Shown here: positions 37,001 to 47,441 of the stretch, one piece after another
Layout of the letters: each line of letters opens with the position of its first letter
Position numbering within the stretch: position 1 is the stretch's first letter
From: Salidesulfovibrio onnuriiensis
Lineage (GTDB): Bacteria > Desulfobacterota > Desulfovibrionia > Desulfovibrionales > Desulfovibrionaceae
Length of the DNA stretch: 64,000 nt
Assembly (NCBI RefSeq): GCF_008001235.1
Contig: NZ_CP040751.1
Coordinates: 1,347,001 to 1,411,000 of the forward strand
Reading direction: 5' to 3'
Notes under the pieces: model-generated
Told to the model about the DNA's origin: nothing
What the model saw: only the letters and a program-made list of their open reading frames with translations
The model's database searches: none
Program-made: the position numbers and the translations under genes

Positions 37001-37063
37001 CGTCTGGATACCGGCGATACCGCCGCCGACGACCATGACCGATCCAAGTTTGTTCGCAGCCAT
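34019..37063 (-). CDS. hdrA: HdrA flavoprotein, long form, with selenocysteine (U60)
   Basis: A 1014-residue HdrA if the TGA at 36884-36886 is read as selenocysteine. The N-terminus [20 protein letters not shown] is an FAD-binding fold. The family motif NDCAMCILSPK occurs as [19 protein letters not shown]. Ferredoxin-type clusters follow ([12 protein letters not shown] near 108, CGACEKACP near 165). A second Rossmann unit ([20 protein letters not shown]) starts near residue 598, and two C-terminal clusters [12 protein letters not shown] and [12 protein letters not shown] close the protein. HdrA bifurcates electrons through FAD to ferredoxin and the HdrB site. This form is longer than methanogen HdrA (about 650 residues). 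AAGGAGG precedes the ATG; ordinary calling would start at 36868 and lose the N-terminus. Confidence 0.93.
36847..36861 (-). promoter_or_regulatory. Candidate SECIS hairpin of hdrA
   Basis: AGTGC and GCACT pair around GGTCG, extended by a G-T pair. The loop begins 27 nt after the TGA, 5 nt further than in the other three genes, and contains GGU. An alternative fold (ACTC / GAGT with CCA / TGG inside) lies closer to the TGA. Confidence 0.55.
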
Positions 37064-37106
37064 TGAGACCTCCTTGGAATCTCTTTAGCGTTACGAGCTG
37101 CCCCCT

Positions 37107-38405
37107 CTAGAGGCCAACCTCCTTGAGATCATCGCCCAGGTATTCACGTTCGTTGGGCCCCAGCATGCCGAGGGACAGGCAGATCAGCGTCCAGAGGTGG
37201 ACGGTCTGGTATCCCGCGTCATAGTGGTGGGACAGGTCGTGAATCTGGGAGTGGCAGTTGTGGCAGGGCGCAATGCAGTACGCCGCACCGGTCGCCAGGA
37301 TCTGGTCGAGCTTGCGCTTGCCGTAGTACCTGCGGGCTTCGGGGAAGCCGGCCTGCAGGAACCCCCCGCCACCGCCGCAACAGTAGTTGTTGGACATGTT
37401 GGGGTGCATGTCGATGAAGTTTTCCTCACCGACGACTTGCTTGACGACAAAACGGAGGTCTTCGGCAATGGGGTCGCCGAGGGATTTGCGGATCAGCTGG
37501 CAGGGGTCCTGGACCGTGAACTTGATGCCAAGTTCCTTGTTCCAGTCGGAGTTGACGGGCAACTTCCCTTCGCGGATCCACTGTGCGTAGTACCTGATGA
37601 TGCTGTCGAGTTCGAACTTGGGTTCAATGCCAAACTTCTGCAATCCGGCCCGGATTGCGTAGAATTCGTGGCCTCACTCTGTGTTGAGCCAGACCTTGGC
37701 TCCCAAGTCTTCGACCGCCTTCACCTTGTGGCGGACAATCTGTTCCCAGTCTTTGTCCTCGGCCGCGAACATACAGTAGTTTTCCGCGGCCCAGCCGGCA
37801 GTGCCGTAGGTCCAGTCGGCGCCGACCAGATTCAGGATCTTCCACAGGGGGATCATTTCATCCGGTTCGGTGACGGGTTCGCGGGAGTTCTGGTTCAAGA
37901 AGAACTGAGCTCCCTGTTTGTTGATGGGTGCCGTCAAAGTCTTGCAGCACTCCTGATCCTCGCAAGCTTCCTCCAGCACGTCTTCCACGACGAACTGGAA
38001 ATCCTCGGAGCTGGCACCCATGGCGCTGTTGCCGTCGGTGCGCAATGCCTGGTCACAGGAACCGACAATGCCTTTGGGCTTTGTCTCGCGGTCCTGGCGG
38101 GCGCGCGCGTTGTACACCAACTGCGGAATGTTGATCTGCATGGGGCAGACGCTGATACACCGCATGCACATGGTGCACATCCAGATCCAGTCGCTTTTCA
38201 GGATCTCCTCATCCATTCCCAACATGGCCATGCGCAGGAATTTCCTGGGATCCATGTCCTCCAGCCCCGTTGCCGGGCAGCCGGACGAGCACAGACCGCA
38301 CGTAAGGCACATGTTGAGGTTTCCGCCCTCGGGCAGAATTTTCATGACATCGTCCTTGAAATTGGATTGCACTCCACCTTCAAGGACAATCGCGGGTTCG
38401 CCCAT
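37107..38405 (-). CDS. HdrC-HdrB fusion (HdrD-like) with selenocysteine (U244)
   Basis: A 432-residue fusion if the TGA at 37674-37676 is read as selenocysteine. An HdrC-like part carries CLTCGLCSSGCP near residue 34 and CTMCMRCISVCP near residue 75. Two CCG-type halves follow: LNTE-U-GHEFYAIR, where relatives have CGH, and DPCQLIRKSL, NNYCCGGGGGFLQ and PCHNCHSQI. The CCG domains hold the noncubane clusters that reduce the disulfide; in sulfate reducers DsrC-type disulfides are a proposed substrate. The two open segments are in the same frame, 11 codons apart. GAGGTGAGGAG precedes the ATG at 38405. First gene of the operon. Confidence 0.92.
37640..37658 (-). promoter_or_regulatory. Candidate SECIS hairpin of the hdrC-hdrB fusion
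   Basis: GCAATCC and GGATTGC form a perfect 7-bp stem around GGGCC. The loop starts exactly 22 nt after the TGA at 37674-37676. Confidence 0.75.
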
Positions 38406-38453
38406 ACTCCTCACCTCGTTGTTAAGGGTTTCCCACTAATCCAGTGTGCAATA

Positions 38454-38500
38454 CTGTTGAAAACTCCCGCCTCATAAGGGAAATGCGTTTTCAACAGCAA
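38454..38500 (-). promoter_or_regulatory. Promoter/operator region of the hdr-mvh operon
   Basis: CTGTTGAAAAC (38454-38464) and GTTTTCAACAG (38487-38497) form an exact 11-bp inverted repeat. On the minus strand TTGCTG (38495-38500) and TTATGA (38472-38477) with a 17-base spacer make a plausible -35/-10 pair inside it, about 70 bases before the hdrC-hdrB start. A regulator bound here would block the promoter; alternatively the repeat is an RNA hairpin. The rest of the 38406-38777 gap is AT-rich with a small hairpin (GGGTG / CACCC near 38652) and nothing else I can assign. Confidence 0.45.
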
Positions 38501-38777
38501 TTTCTACCTGTTAGAATAAGACTTTGGATGCTTTTCCACGGATAGAGGCTACTGAATAGCAAAAAAAGGCAAATCCGTAAACTCGCTTTGGATAGAAAAA
38601 CGCTATAGTAAAAAGGGGTTAAATATATCTATGGCAAGGAAAGGGGGAACTGATGGGTGGCCTGTGGACACCCATTTTCCGATGCGGCTATTAACCTTAA
38701 TATAGCGGAATCAAACAGGCGTTTACCAAGTTTGATTGGTGGGCGGCCGCTCTGTTTTTTGCAAATGGAAAATCTAT

Positions 38778-41264
<2,487 letters not shown>

Positions 41265-41528
41265 GGTTTTCTCTTGCGGCATGGCAGGGGTTGATTTCTT
41301 GCGCCATTATTTTGCAGGAAGTTTGCCAATCCCTGCTGACCGCCGTAGAATGGGGCCTCTATAGGTTTCTTGGCGATTCTTTGCAACCGTATTGCAATAT
41401 GCCGAATCGCCTGGGATATTTTTCATTGTTTCGAAACGGAAAGCGGTACGCTCGACAAAAAGCGTAAAATCGGCCATAAGAACCGCGTCTCGGGGCAGAG
41501 AAATAATGCCCGGGAGGGGGGCGAACCA

Positions 41529-42947
41529 ATGTCGACCATACTGGTTCTGGACGACGATCCGGATATCAGCACCATCATATCGCAGCTGGCCGAGGACGCG
41601 GGCCACACCGTGCACGCCGCGGGAACCCTTGCCGAGGGCCTGGCCCTGCTGGCCGGTACCGCCGTGGATCTCGTGTTCCTGGACGTGCGCCTGCCCGACG
41701 GCAGCGGCATCGACGCGCTTCCCGACATCCGCAAGGTCGCTTCCCGGCCGGACGTGATCATCATCACGGGCCTGGGCGACCCGGACGGGGCCGAACTGGC
41801 CATCCAGAACGGGGCCTGGGACTACATCGAGAAGACCAGCACCCTCAAGCAGATCATGTTTTCCATGGACCGGGCGCTCAAGTTCCGGGAAAAGGGCCGC
41901 AAACCGGCGCTCATCGCCATCAAGCGCAACAATTTCGTGGGCGAGAGCCCGGCCATCCAGCCCGTGCTGGAGAACATCGCCATTGCCGCGTCCGGCGATG
42001 CGGGCGTGCTCATCACCGGCGAGACCGGCACGGGCAAGGAAGTTATCGCCCGCACCATCCACGAGAACAGCGCCCGCGCGGGCAGGAGTTTCGTGGTGCT
42101 GGACTGCGCCTCCCTGCCGGAAAGCCTGGCCGAGGGCGAGCTGTTCGGCCACGTGAAGGGTTCCTTTACCGGGGCCGACGCCACGCGCACCGGTCTGGTG
42201 GGGCAGGCCGACGGCGGCACGCTCTTTCTCGACGAAGTGGGCGAGCTGCCCTTGTCCATCCAGGCCACCTTCCTGCGCGTGCTCCAGGAAAAATGTTTCC
42301 GGCCCGTGGGCAGCACCAAGGAATTCGCCAGCGATTTCAGGCTTATCGCCGCGACCAACCGCGACCTGGAGCAGATGTGCGCCCAAGGCCTGTTCCGCAG
42401 CGACCTCTACTACCGCATCAAATCCTGCGCCATCAAGATGCCGCCTCTGCGCGAGCGCCTGGAGGACGTGCCGGTCATCAGCCGGTTCCATCTGGACCGC
42501 CTGTGCGCCAAGTACGAAACCGGATCCAAGGACATGTCCGAGGATTTCGTGCGGGCCCTGACCAATTACGACTGGCCCGGCAACATCCGCGAGCTGGTGC
42601 AGACCCTGGAGCGCACCATCATGCGGGCCATGGACGAGGAAGTGCTGTATCCCGAGCACCTGCCCGTGGACATCCGCGCCAAGGCCGTGCGCCGCAGGGT
42701 GGGCGGGGCCGGGGAGCCCGAAGTTCCCTCGGTTGCCGTATCCTCGGATTTCTGCGACGAGCTGCTGGTGGACGGCGTGCCCGAGTTCAAGGAGTACCGC
42801 AGGGAGTGCCTGGCCCACGTGGAGCGCCGCTATCTGGAGCGCCTGCTGGACGAGGCAAAGGGCAGCATCAAGGATGCCTGCAAGCTGTCCGGACTGTCCC
42901 GGACACGCCTCTATGTGCTTATGAAAGAGCATGGGGTGAGTAAATAG
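41529..42947 (+). CDS. Sigma-54-dependent response regulator (NtrC family)
   Basis: A 472-residue regulator: receiver domain (LDDDPDIS, Asp in LVFLDVRLPDGSG), AAA+ domain and Fis-type C-terminal HTH (ACKLSGLSRTRLYVLMKEHG). Walker A is GETGTGKEVIA near residue 163, the sigma-54 loop appears as GSFTGA in place of GAFTGA, and Walker B is GGTLFLDEVGEL. The ATG at 41529 follows GGGAGGGGGG; upstream codons are unsupported. Divergent from the solute-sensing kinase. Palindromes about 1.2 kb downstream, before the TRAP operon, are candidate binding sites. Confidence 0.94.
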   Translation: MSTILVLDDDPDISTIISQLAEDAGHTVHAAGTLAEGLALLAGTAVDLVFLDVRLPDGSGIDALPDIRKVASRPDVIIITGLGDPDGAELAIQNGAWDYIEKTSTLKQIMFSMDRALKFREKGRKPALIAIKRNNFVGESPAIQPVLENIAIAASGDAGVLITGETGTGKEVIARTIHENSARAGRSFVVLDCASLPESLAEGELFGHVKGSFTGADATRTGLVGQADGGTLFLDEVGELPLSIQATFLRVLQEKCFRPVGSTKEFASDFRLIAATNRDLEQMCAQGLFRSDLYYRIKSCAIKMPPLRERLEDVPVISRFHLDRLCAKYETGSKDMSEDFVRALTNYDWPGNIRELVQTLERTIMRAMDEEVLYPEHLPVDIRAKAVRRRVGGAGEPEVPSVAVSSDFCDELLVDGVPEFKEYRRECLAHVERRYLERLLDEAKGSIKDACKLSGLSRTRLYVLMKEHGVSK

Positions 42948-42956
42948 TGTTTTCAA

Positions 42957-44024
42957 CTAAGTAGAGAACAGCTTGCTAAATGATATAAAGTCCATGGGCT
43001 TTATTGTGGGTGTCACCTCCAAAAGCGGACTGATATCTTCATTAAAAATTTTGTTACAATCAGCTAGGTTGCTGTCCGTGTAGATTAGCACTGTGACATC
43101 GTGCTCCTTGAAATAGGATCTATGTTTTTTCATCTCCTTTTCAAAGTTAGCACTTGCTTCAGCATTTATTTCTTTCTGAAGTTTATCTTTAGTTCCAGTC
43201 AATTTGCCGTGGGTTGACCAGGGCGATAGTTCGAAACCAACACGACTTTGTGTATAGGGATTGATGACCATGAAATCTAATCTGTATACATGGTCACGGG
43301 CGACTCCTAAATATCTAAACTCAGGGATAAGCAGTGGGACTCTTTCTTGGTTTTGTGACGACAGTACATACTCTTTATAAGCATTTGCAATGGCTTTTTC
43401 GTAGGGTGAGCCTGAGGCACGAACTAATGTACTTTTAAAAAAAGCCAAGTAGTTATCAACAGATGAAAAAGTAATGCGTTCTTCATCCCCTGGGACGACC
43501 AATCCCGTTTCTAATATGTGTCCGATGGTCCAGTACTCTTTCTTGAAAGCGCGTATTTCGCTTTTGTCGTTTTCCCATTGGCCGTTTTTAAAGCGTGGTG
43601 TAACCAGCAGGCCATAGTTAGCTCTTTCTTGCCCAATCCAAAGTGTCGCTTTGTCAACCGTTGGCCGTACTCGGTATAATTCATCGTAATGCTTGTAGAA
43701 AGATCCCTCTAGAAAGTTGAGGAGATACTGCTTAAAGCTATCATGATTTTGAGCAAGTGTTAATATTCTATTTGAACTTCCCTCGGTTTTTGCATGCCGC
43801 ACCAGTTCGGAAATCCATCTCTTAATGAATTCTTCCGCAGAGCTAATTACATCGTGTTTAAGATCAAAGTATGTATCGTTCTTAGAACCGATTATTGCAT
43901 TTAGGCTTTGCTCTGTTTCAATGCCTGTGTCCTTCAACACCTGCCCAAGCAAGTCCCTGCGTTGCTCTTTGAGTTCTTTCACACGTTTGTTTCTAGCGGT
44001 TTTGTTCGGATCGCGTTTAGCCAT
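42957..44024 (-). CDS. Hypothetical protein, AT-rich, possible PD-(D/E)XK nuclease
   Basis: A 355-residue protein with a basic N-terminus (RNKRVKELKEQRRDLL), of a family I do not recognise. The C-terminal part has YRLDFMVINPYTQSRVGFELSPW followed by HGKLTGTKDKL. This D...E pattern, with a nearby lysine, resembles a restriction-like nuclease core, but that is a guess from pattern only. Base composition is much more AT-rich than both neighbours, so it is probably a recent acquisition inserted between the regulator and the TRAP operon. It is convergent with the regulator, 9 bases apart. Confidence 0.6.
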   Translation of the reverse strand: MAKRDPNKTARNKRVKELKEQRRDLLGQVLKDTGIETEQSLNAIIGSKNDTYFDLKHDVISSAEEFIKRWISELVRHAKTEGSSNRILTLAQNHDSFKQYLLNFLEGSFYKHYDELYRVRPTVDKATLWIGQERANYGLLVTPRFKNGQWENDKSEIRAFKKEYWTIGHILETGLVVPGDEERITFSSVDNYLAFFKSTLVRASGSPYEKAIANAYKEYVLSSQNQERVPLLIPEFRYLGVARDHVYRLDFMVINPYTQSRVGFELSPWSTHGKLTGTKDKLQKEINAEASANFEKEMKKHRSYFKEHDVTVLIYTDSNLADCNKIFNEDISPLLEVTPTIKPMDFISFSKLFST

Positions 44025-44186
44025 TATGAACCTCGTGCTATGGTGAGTTGAATCACAAAGTAGATATAATATTAGGGGTGCTGATATTTGTAAAGAATTG
44101 CCTCCCTTTATCCTGCTAAATTAGTTGGTTTTCATTCTGCTGTGCCAATAAGTTGCGTGAAAGTGAATGTCTTGCGTTCACTTTTT

Positions 44187-44221
44187 CGGGATTGTCCCGT
44201 TTTCCGGGATATGTTGTCCCG
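44187..44221. promoter_or_regulatory. Two tandem CGGGA...TCCCG palindromes, putative enhancer sites
   Basis: CGGGA-TTG-TCCCG (44187-44199) and CGGGA-TATGTTG-TCCCG (44205-44221) lie about 100-130 bases upstream of a -24/-12-like element. That is the usual place for sites of an NtrC-type activator, and one is encoded at 41529. Confidence 0.5.
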
Positions 44222-44319
44222 CTTTTGTGAACATTGTTTGGCCCGGAAGTGCTGTTTTTGAGGACTGAAAAAGGGCTGATTTTTGGTAATATATTTGAAA
44301 TAATTGGAGAAATGAACTT

Positions 44320-44335
44320 TGGCACCGAACTTGGT
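44320..44335 (+). promoter_or_regulatory. Possible sigma-54 promoter of the TRAP operon
   Basis: TGGCAC-N5-TTGGT resembles the consensus TGGCAC-N5-TTGCW but has G for the key C of the -12 element, so it is a weak match. It lies 105 bases before dctP. I saw no better sigma-70 pair in the 44025-44440 gap, though I cannot exclude one. Confidence 0.35.
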
Positions 44336-44440
44336 TAAGGGACGGTGACAGGCGCGTGTCTGTCTGTTTCTGTCGAGGAGCCCCCGAAGGGTTCGGGGAA
44401 CTGAGGTTCGATTAAAAATTTTAGAGTGAGTGAAGACATC

Positions 44441-45454
44441 ATGAAAAAGATTTTCGCACTTATCCTGTCGCTCTGCGCCGTGTTCGCGCTGACCGCATGT
44501 AACGGCGACGGCGGCAAGGAAGCTAAGAACGAAACCATCACCATCAAGCTGGCCACCCAGCACCCGATCGAGCACATGGCCCACAAGGCCGCCGAGCGCG
44601 TCAAGGCCCGCATCGAGAAGGAAACCGAAGGCCGCGTCCAGGTCAAGATCTACCCGGCCAACCAGCTTGGTGACGCCTCCCAGATCTACGAGGAAATCAT
44701 CCGCGGTTCCATCGACGCCGCGCACATCACCGTGCCCGACCAGTTCGACTCCCGTCTCGGCGCAGGCTTCCTGCCCTACATCGCCCGCGACTACGACCAG
44801 ATCCGCGAAGTGTTCGCTTCCGACGCCTACCTGCCCCAGGCAATGGGCAAGATGCACGACAAGCTGGGCGTGAAGTTCTTCTCCTACTTCGGTGAAGGCT
44901 TCATCGGCGCCGGTTCCGTGGAACCCCTGGAAAACTACACCCAGCCCGGCACCGAAAAGGGCATGATGATCCGCGTGCCCGGCCTGGACGTCTTCAAGTT
45001 CGGCGCAGAGGAACTGGGCTTCCGCACCTCCTCCCTGCCGTACGCTGACACCTACTCCGCCCTGCAGACCGGCGTGGTCAAGGGCTGGATCGGTGGTCCG
45101 CCGAACCTGAACTACCTCGGCTTCCGCGACGTCATCAAGTACTACTACCAGTACAACGTGAACTTCGAGTCCACCCAGTACGTCATGAACAAGAAGAAGT
45201 TCGACTCCATCCCCGAAGCCGACCGCAAGGTTGTCGAAGCCGCATTCACCGACGAAGGCCAGCAGTCCTTCCTCATGGCTGAAAGCGAAGACCAGATGTA
45301 CCGCAAGAAGCTTGAGGAAGCAGGCATCAAGGTGACCATGCTCACCACCCAGGAACTCGAGGACTGCGCCAAGTACGTGCGCGACCACGCCTGGCCCCGC
45401 CTGGAAAAGAACCTGACTCCGGAACTGCTGAACGGTATCAAGGCTTCTTACTAA
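44441..45454 (+). CDS. dctP: TRAP transporter solute-binding protein (DctP family)
   Basis: A 337-residue periplasmic protein with a lipoprotein-type signal (LCAVFALTAC). The DctP fold follows: IKLATQHPIEHMAHKAAERV, VKIYPANQLGD and the substrate-carboxylate Arg region MMIRVPGLDVFK. It would deliver substrate to DctQM. Because the operon ends in two L-serine dehydratases, serine or a related hydroxy-acid/amino acid is a reasonable guess. First gene of the operon. Confidence 0.92.
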   Translation: MKKIFALILSLCAVFALTACNGDGGKEAKNETITIKLATQHPIEHMAHKAAERVKARIEKETEGRVQVKIYPANQLGDASQIYEEIIRGSIDAAHITVPDQFDSRLGAGFLPYIARDYDQIREVFASDAYLPQAMGKMHDKLGVKFFSYFGEGFIGAGSVEPLENYTQPGTEKGMMIRVPGLDVFKFGAEELGFRTSSLPYADTYSALQTGVVKGWIGGPPNLNYLGFRDVIKYYYQYNVNFESTQYVMNKKKFDSIPEADRKVVEAAFTDEGQQSFLMAESEDQMYRKKLEEAGIKVTMLTTQELEDCAKYVRDHAWPRLEKNLTPELLNGIKASY

Positions 45455-45483
45455 GAGTCCAACGGACTAGATAACAGTCTCAA

Positions 45484-45539
45484 TCGACGGCGCGGCGGGG
45501 CCTCCCGCAAAGCAACTATCCATCCCGCCGCGCCGTCGA
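45484..45539 (+). other. 16-bp intercistronic stem-loop between dctP and dctQ
   Basis: TCGACGGCGCGGCGGG and CCCGCCGCGCCGTCGA pair perfectly around a 24-base loop. No T-run follows, so it is more likely an mRNA-stabilising or processing hairpin than a terminator. It would explain higher binding-protein than permease levels. Confidence 0.75.
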
Positions 45540-45586
45540 CCACCCAACGCCATATTTCGCTGATTTTCCCAAGAGGGGGTCTTTTC

Positions 45587-46108
45587 ATGCAACCTATCGA
45601 ATTTGCACCGCGGCTGCCGCTGTGGGGCGTGCTCGGCAAGTTCCAAAAAACGGTCATGGCCGTCACCAGCGTCCTCATTGTCGGCATGATCTGCTACACG
45701 GTTCTGGTCCGCTACGTCTTCGGCTCCGACTTCTACGGCTCCGAGGAACTCATCCAGATGCTGGCCTTCTGGCTCTACTTCATGGGCGCCGCACAGGGCA
45801 GCCGGGAAAAAAGCCAGATTTCCGCCGATATCCTGACCTGCTACATCACCAGCGCCAAGTGGTGCCGCATCGCCCACCTGGTCAAGGACGTCGTCACCGT
45901 GGCCATCTGTCTGCTGGTCACCTACTGGGCCTGCCAGTTCGTGGGCTGGGGGATCCAGATGATGCCCAAGTCTCCGGTGTTCAGGCTGCCCATGCTCATC
46001 CCGCACACCGCCATCGGCCTCGGATTCGTGCTCATGTCCCTGTACCACGTGGTCTACATGGTCCAGGACCTCATGATCCATTTCAAAATGTGCCGTGCAG
46101 GCGAATAG
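45587..46108 (+). CDS. dctQ: TRAP transporter small permease (DctQ family)
   Basis: A 173-residue membrane protein with four helices, the DctQ pattern: VTSVLIVGMICYTVLVRYVFG, then EELIQMLAFWLYFMGAAQGSR, two more helices and a short tail. It forms the permease complex with DctM. The start follows AAGAGGGGG. dctM follows 25 bases later. Confidence 0.93.
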   Translation: MQPIEFAPRLPLWGVLGKFQKTVMAVTSVLIVGMICYTVLVRYVFGSDFYGSEELIQMLAFWLYFMGAAQGSREKSQISADILTCYITSAKWCRIAHLVKDVVTVAICLLVTYWACQFVGWGIQMMPKSPVFRLPMLIPHTAIGLGFVLMSLYHVVYMVQDLMIHFKMCRAGE

Positions 46109-46133
46109 ATAGCGACCAGAAGGATTTAGAAAA

Positions 46134-47429
46134 ATGACTATTACCCTTGCAATTCTCATCCTCGTGGTCACGCTGTTCATAGGCGTTCCCATTCCGTTCG
46201 CCTTTTTCGGCTCGGCCGCGTACCTTATTTTTGCCGGCGGCTATGACCCGGGCTTTCTGCTGCCCTACGGTTTCGCCAAGATGAACTCCATCGTGCTGCT
46301 GACCATCCCGCTGTTCATCATGGCCGGCGGCGTCATGGACAAGGGCGGCATCGGCGACCGCCTCGTGGACGTTGTGGACACCATTGCCGGCCGCGTTCGC
46401 GGCGGACTCGGCATCGTCACCGTCGTCACCTGCGCCATCTTCGGCGCGGTGTCCGGTTCCTCCTCCGCAACCGTGTCCTGCATCGGCTCCATCATGATGC
46501 CCAAGCTCAAGAAGGCCGGTTACCCGGTGGGCCACGTGGCCGCACTGCTGGCCAACGCGGGCGTGCTCGGCATCCTGATTCCGCCGTCCATGCTCATGAT
46601 CCTCTACGCCTGGATGGGCAACCAGTCCGTGCTGGCCTGTTTCCTGGCCGCATTCGTTCCGGGCCTCATCGTCACCGTGCTGCTTTCCGTGGTCAACCTG
46701 GTGCTGCTGCGCAACAACAAGGACATCGAAGTGCGCCCCAGCGAAGACCTGGTGACCACCGCCAAGCTCTTCGGCGTCAAGTCCGCCAAGGCCTCCCCGG
46801 CGCTCATGATGCCGGTCATCATCCTGGGCGGCATCTACGGCGGCATCATGACTCCGACCGAAGCCGCCGCCGTGGCTGTGCTCTACGCCATCCCGGTGGC
46901 CATGTTCTTCTACCGCGGCCTGAAGCTGAAGAACCTCATGCAGACCCTGATCGAGTCCGCCACCACCACCGGCGTCATCATGGCCATGATGTTTGCGGTC
47001 ATGATCCTCTCCCGTCTGTATATCATGGAGAACCTGCCCGAGCAGATCATGGGCGTGCTGACCTCCATTTCCGACAACAAGATGGTCATCATGCTGATGA
47101 TCAACGTGTTCCTGGTCATCATGGGCATGCTCATGGACGACGTGTCCGGCATCCTGCTCGGCACCCCGATCCTGCTGCCGCTGGTGACCCAGCTGGGCGT
47201 GGACCCGATCCATTTTGCCGCCATCATGGGCGTCAACCTGGGCATGGGCAACGTCACCCCGCCCACGGCCCCGCTCCTCTACCTGTCCGGCCGCATCTCC
47301 GGCGCGCAGGTCAACCAGATGCTCAAGCCGACCATGTACCTGATCATCTTCGCATGGCTGCCCACGCTGCTGCTGACCACCTACGTGCCCGAGATCTCCC
47401 TGGGCCTCGTCAACCTGCTCATGAAGTAA
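46134..47429 (+). CDS. dctM: TRAP transporter large permease (DctM family)
   Basis: A 431-residue multi-helix permease. Typical segments are ILIVVTLFIGVPIPFAFFGSA, IFGAVSGSSSATVSCIGSI with the conserved GxxSGSSxA element, and IMTPTEAAAVAVLYAI. It is the Na+-coupled translocation subunit. Twelve bases separate it from the serine dehydratase gene. Confidence 0.95.
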   Translation: MTITLAILILVVTLFIGVPIPFAFFGSAAYLIFAGGYDPGFLLPYGFAKMNSIVLLTIPLFIMAGGVMDKGGIGDRLVDVVDTIAGRVRGGLGIVTVVTCAIFGAVSGSSSATVSCIGSIMMPKLKKAGYPVGHVAALLANAGVLGILIPPSMLMILYAWMGNQSVLACFLAAFVPGLIVTVLLSVVNLVLLRNNKDIEVRPSEDLVTTAKLFGVKSAKASPALMMPVIILGGIYGGIMTPTEAAAVAVLYAIPVAMFFYRGLKLKNLMQTLIESATTTGVIMAMMFAVMILSRLYIMENLPEQIMGVLTSISDNKMVIMLMINVFLVIMGMLMDDVSGILLGTPILLPLVTQLGVDPIHFAAIMGVNLGMGNVTPPTAPLLYLSGRISGAQVNQMLKPTMYLIIFAWLPTLLLTTYVPEISLGLVNLLMK

Positions 47430-47441
47430 GCGGAGTAAACA

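Noticed and set aside
31274..37676. Reading the four in-frame TGA codons as nonsense mutations (decaying hydrogenase operon)
   Set aside because: All four fall exactly on conserved Cys positions, all downstream sequence is intact and conserved, and each has a suitably placed hairpin; random decay would not give this.
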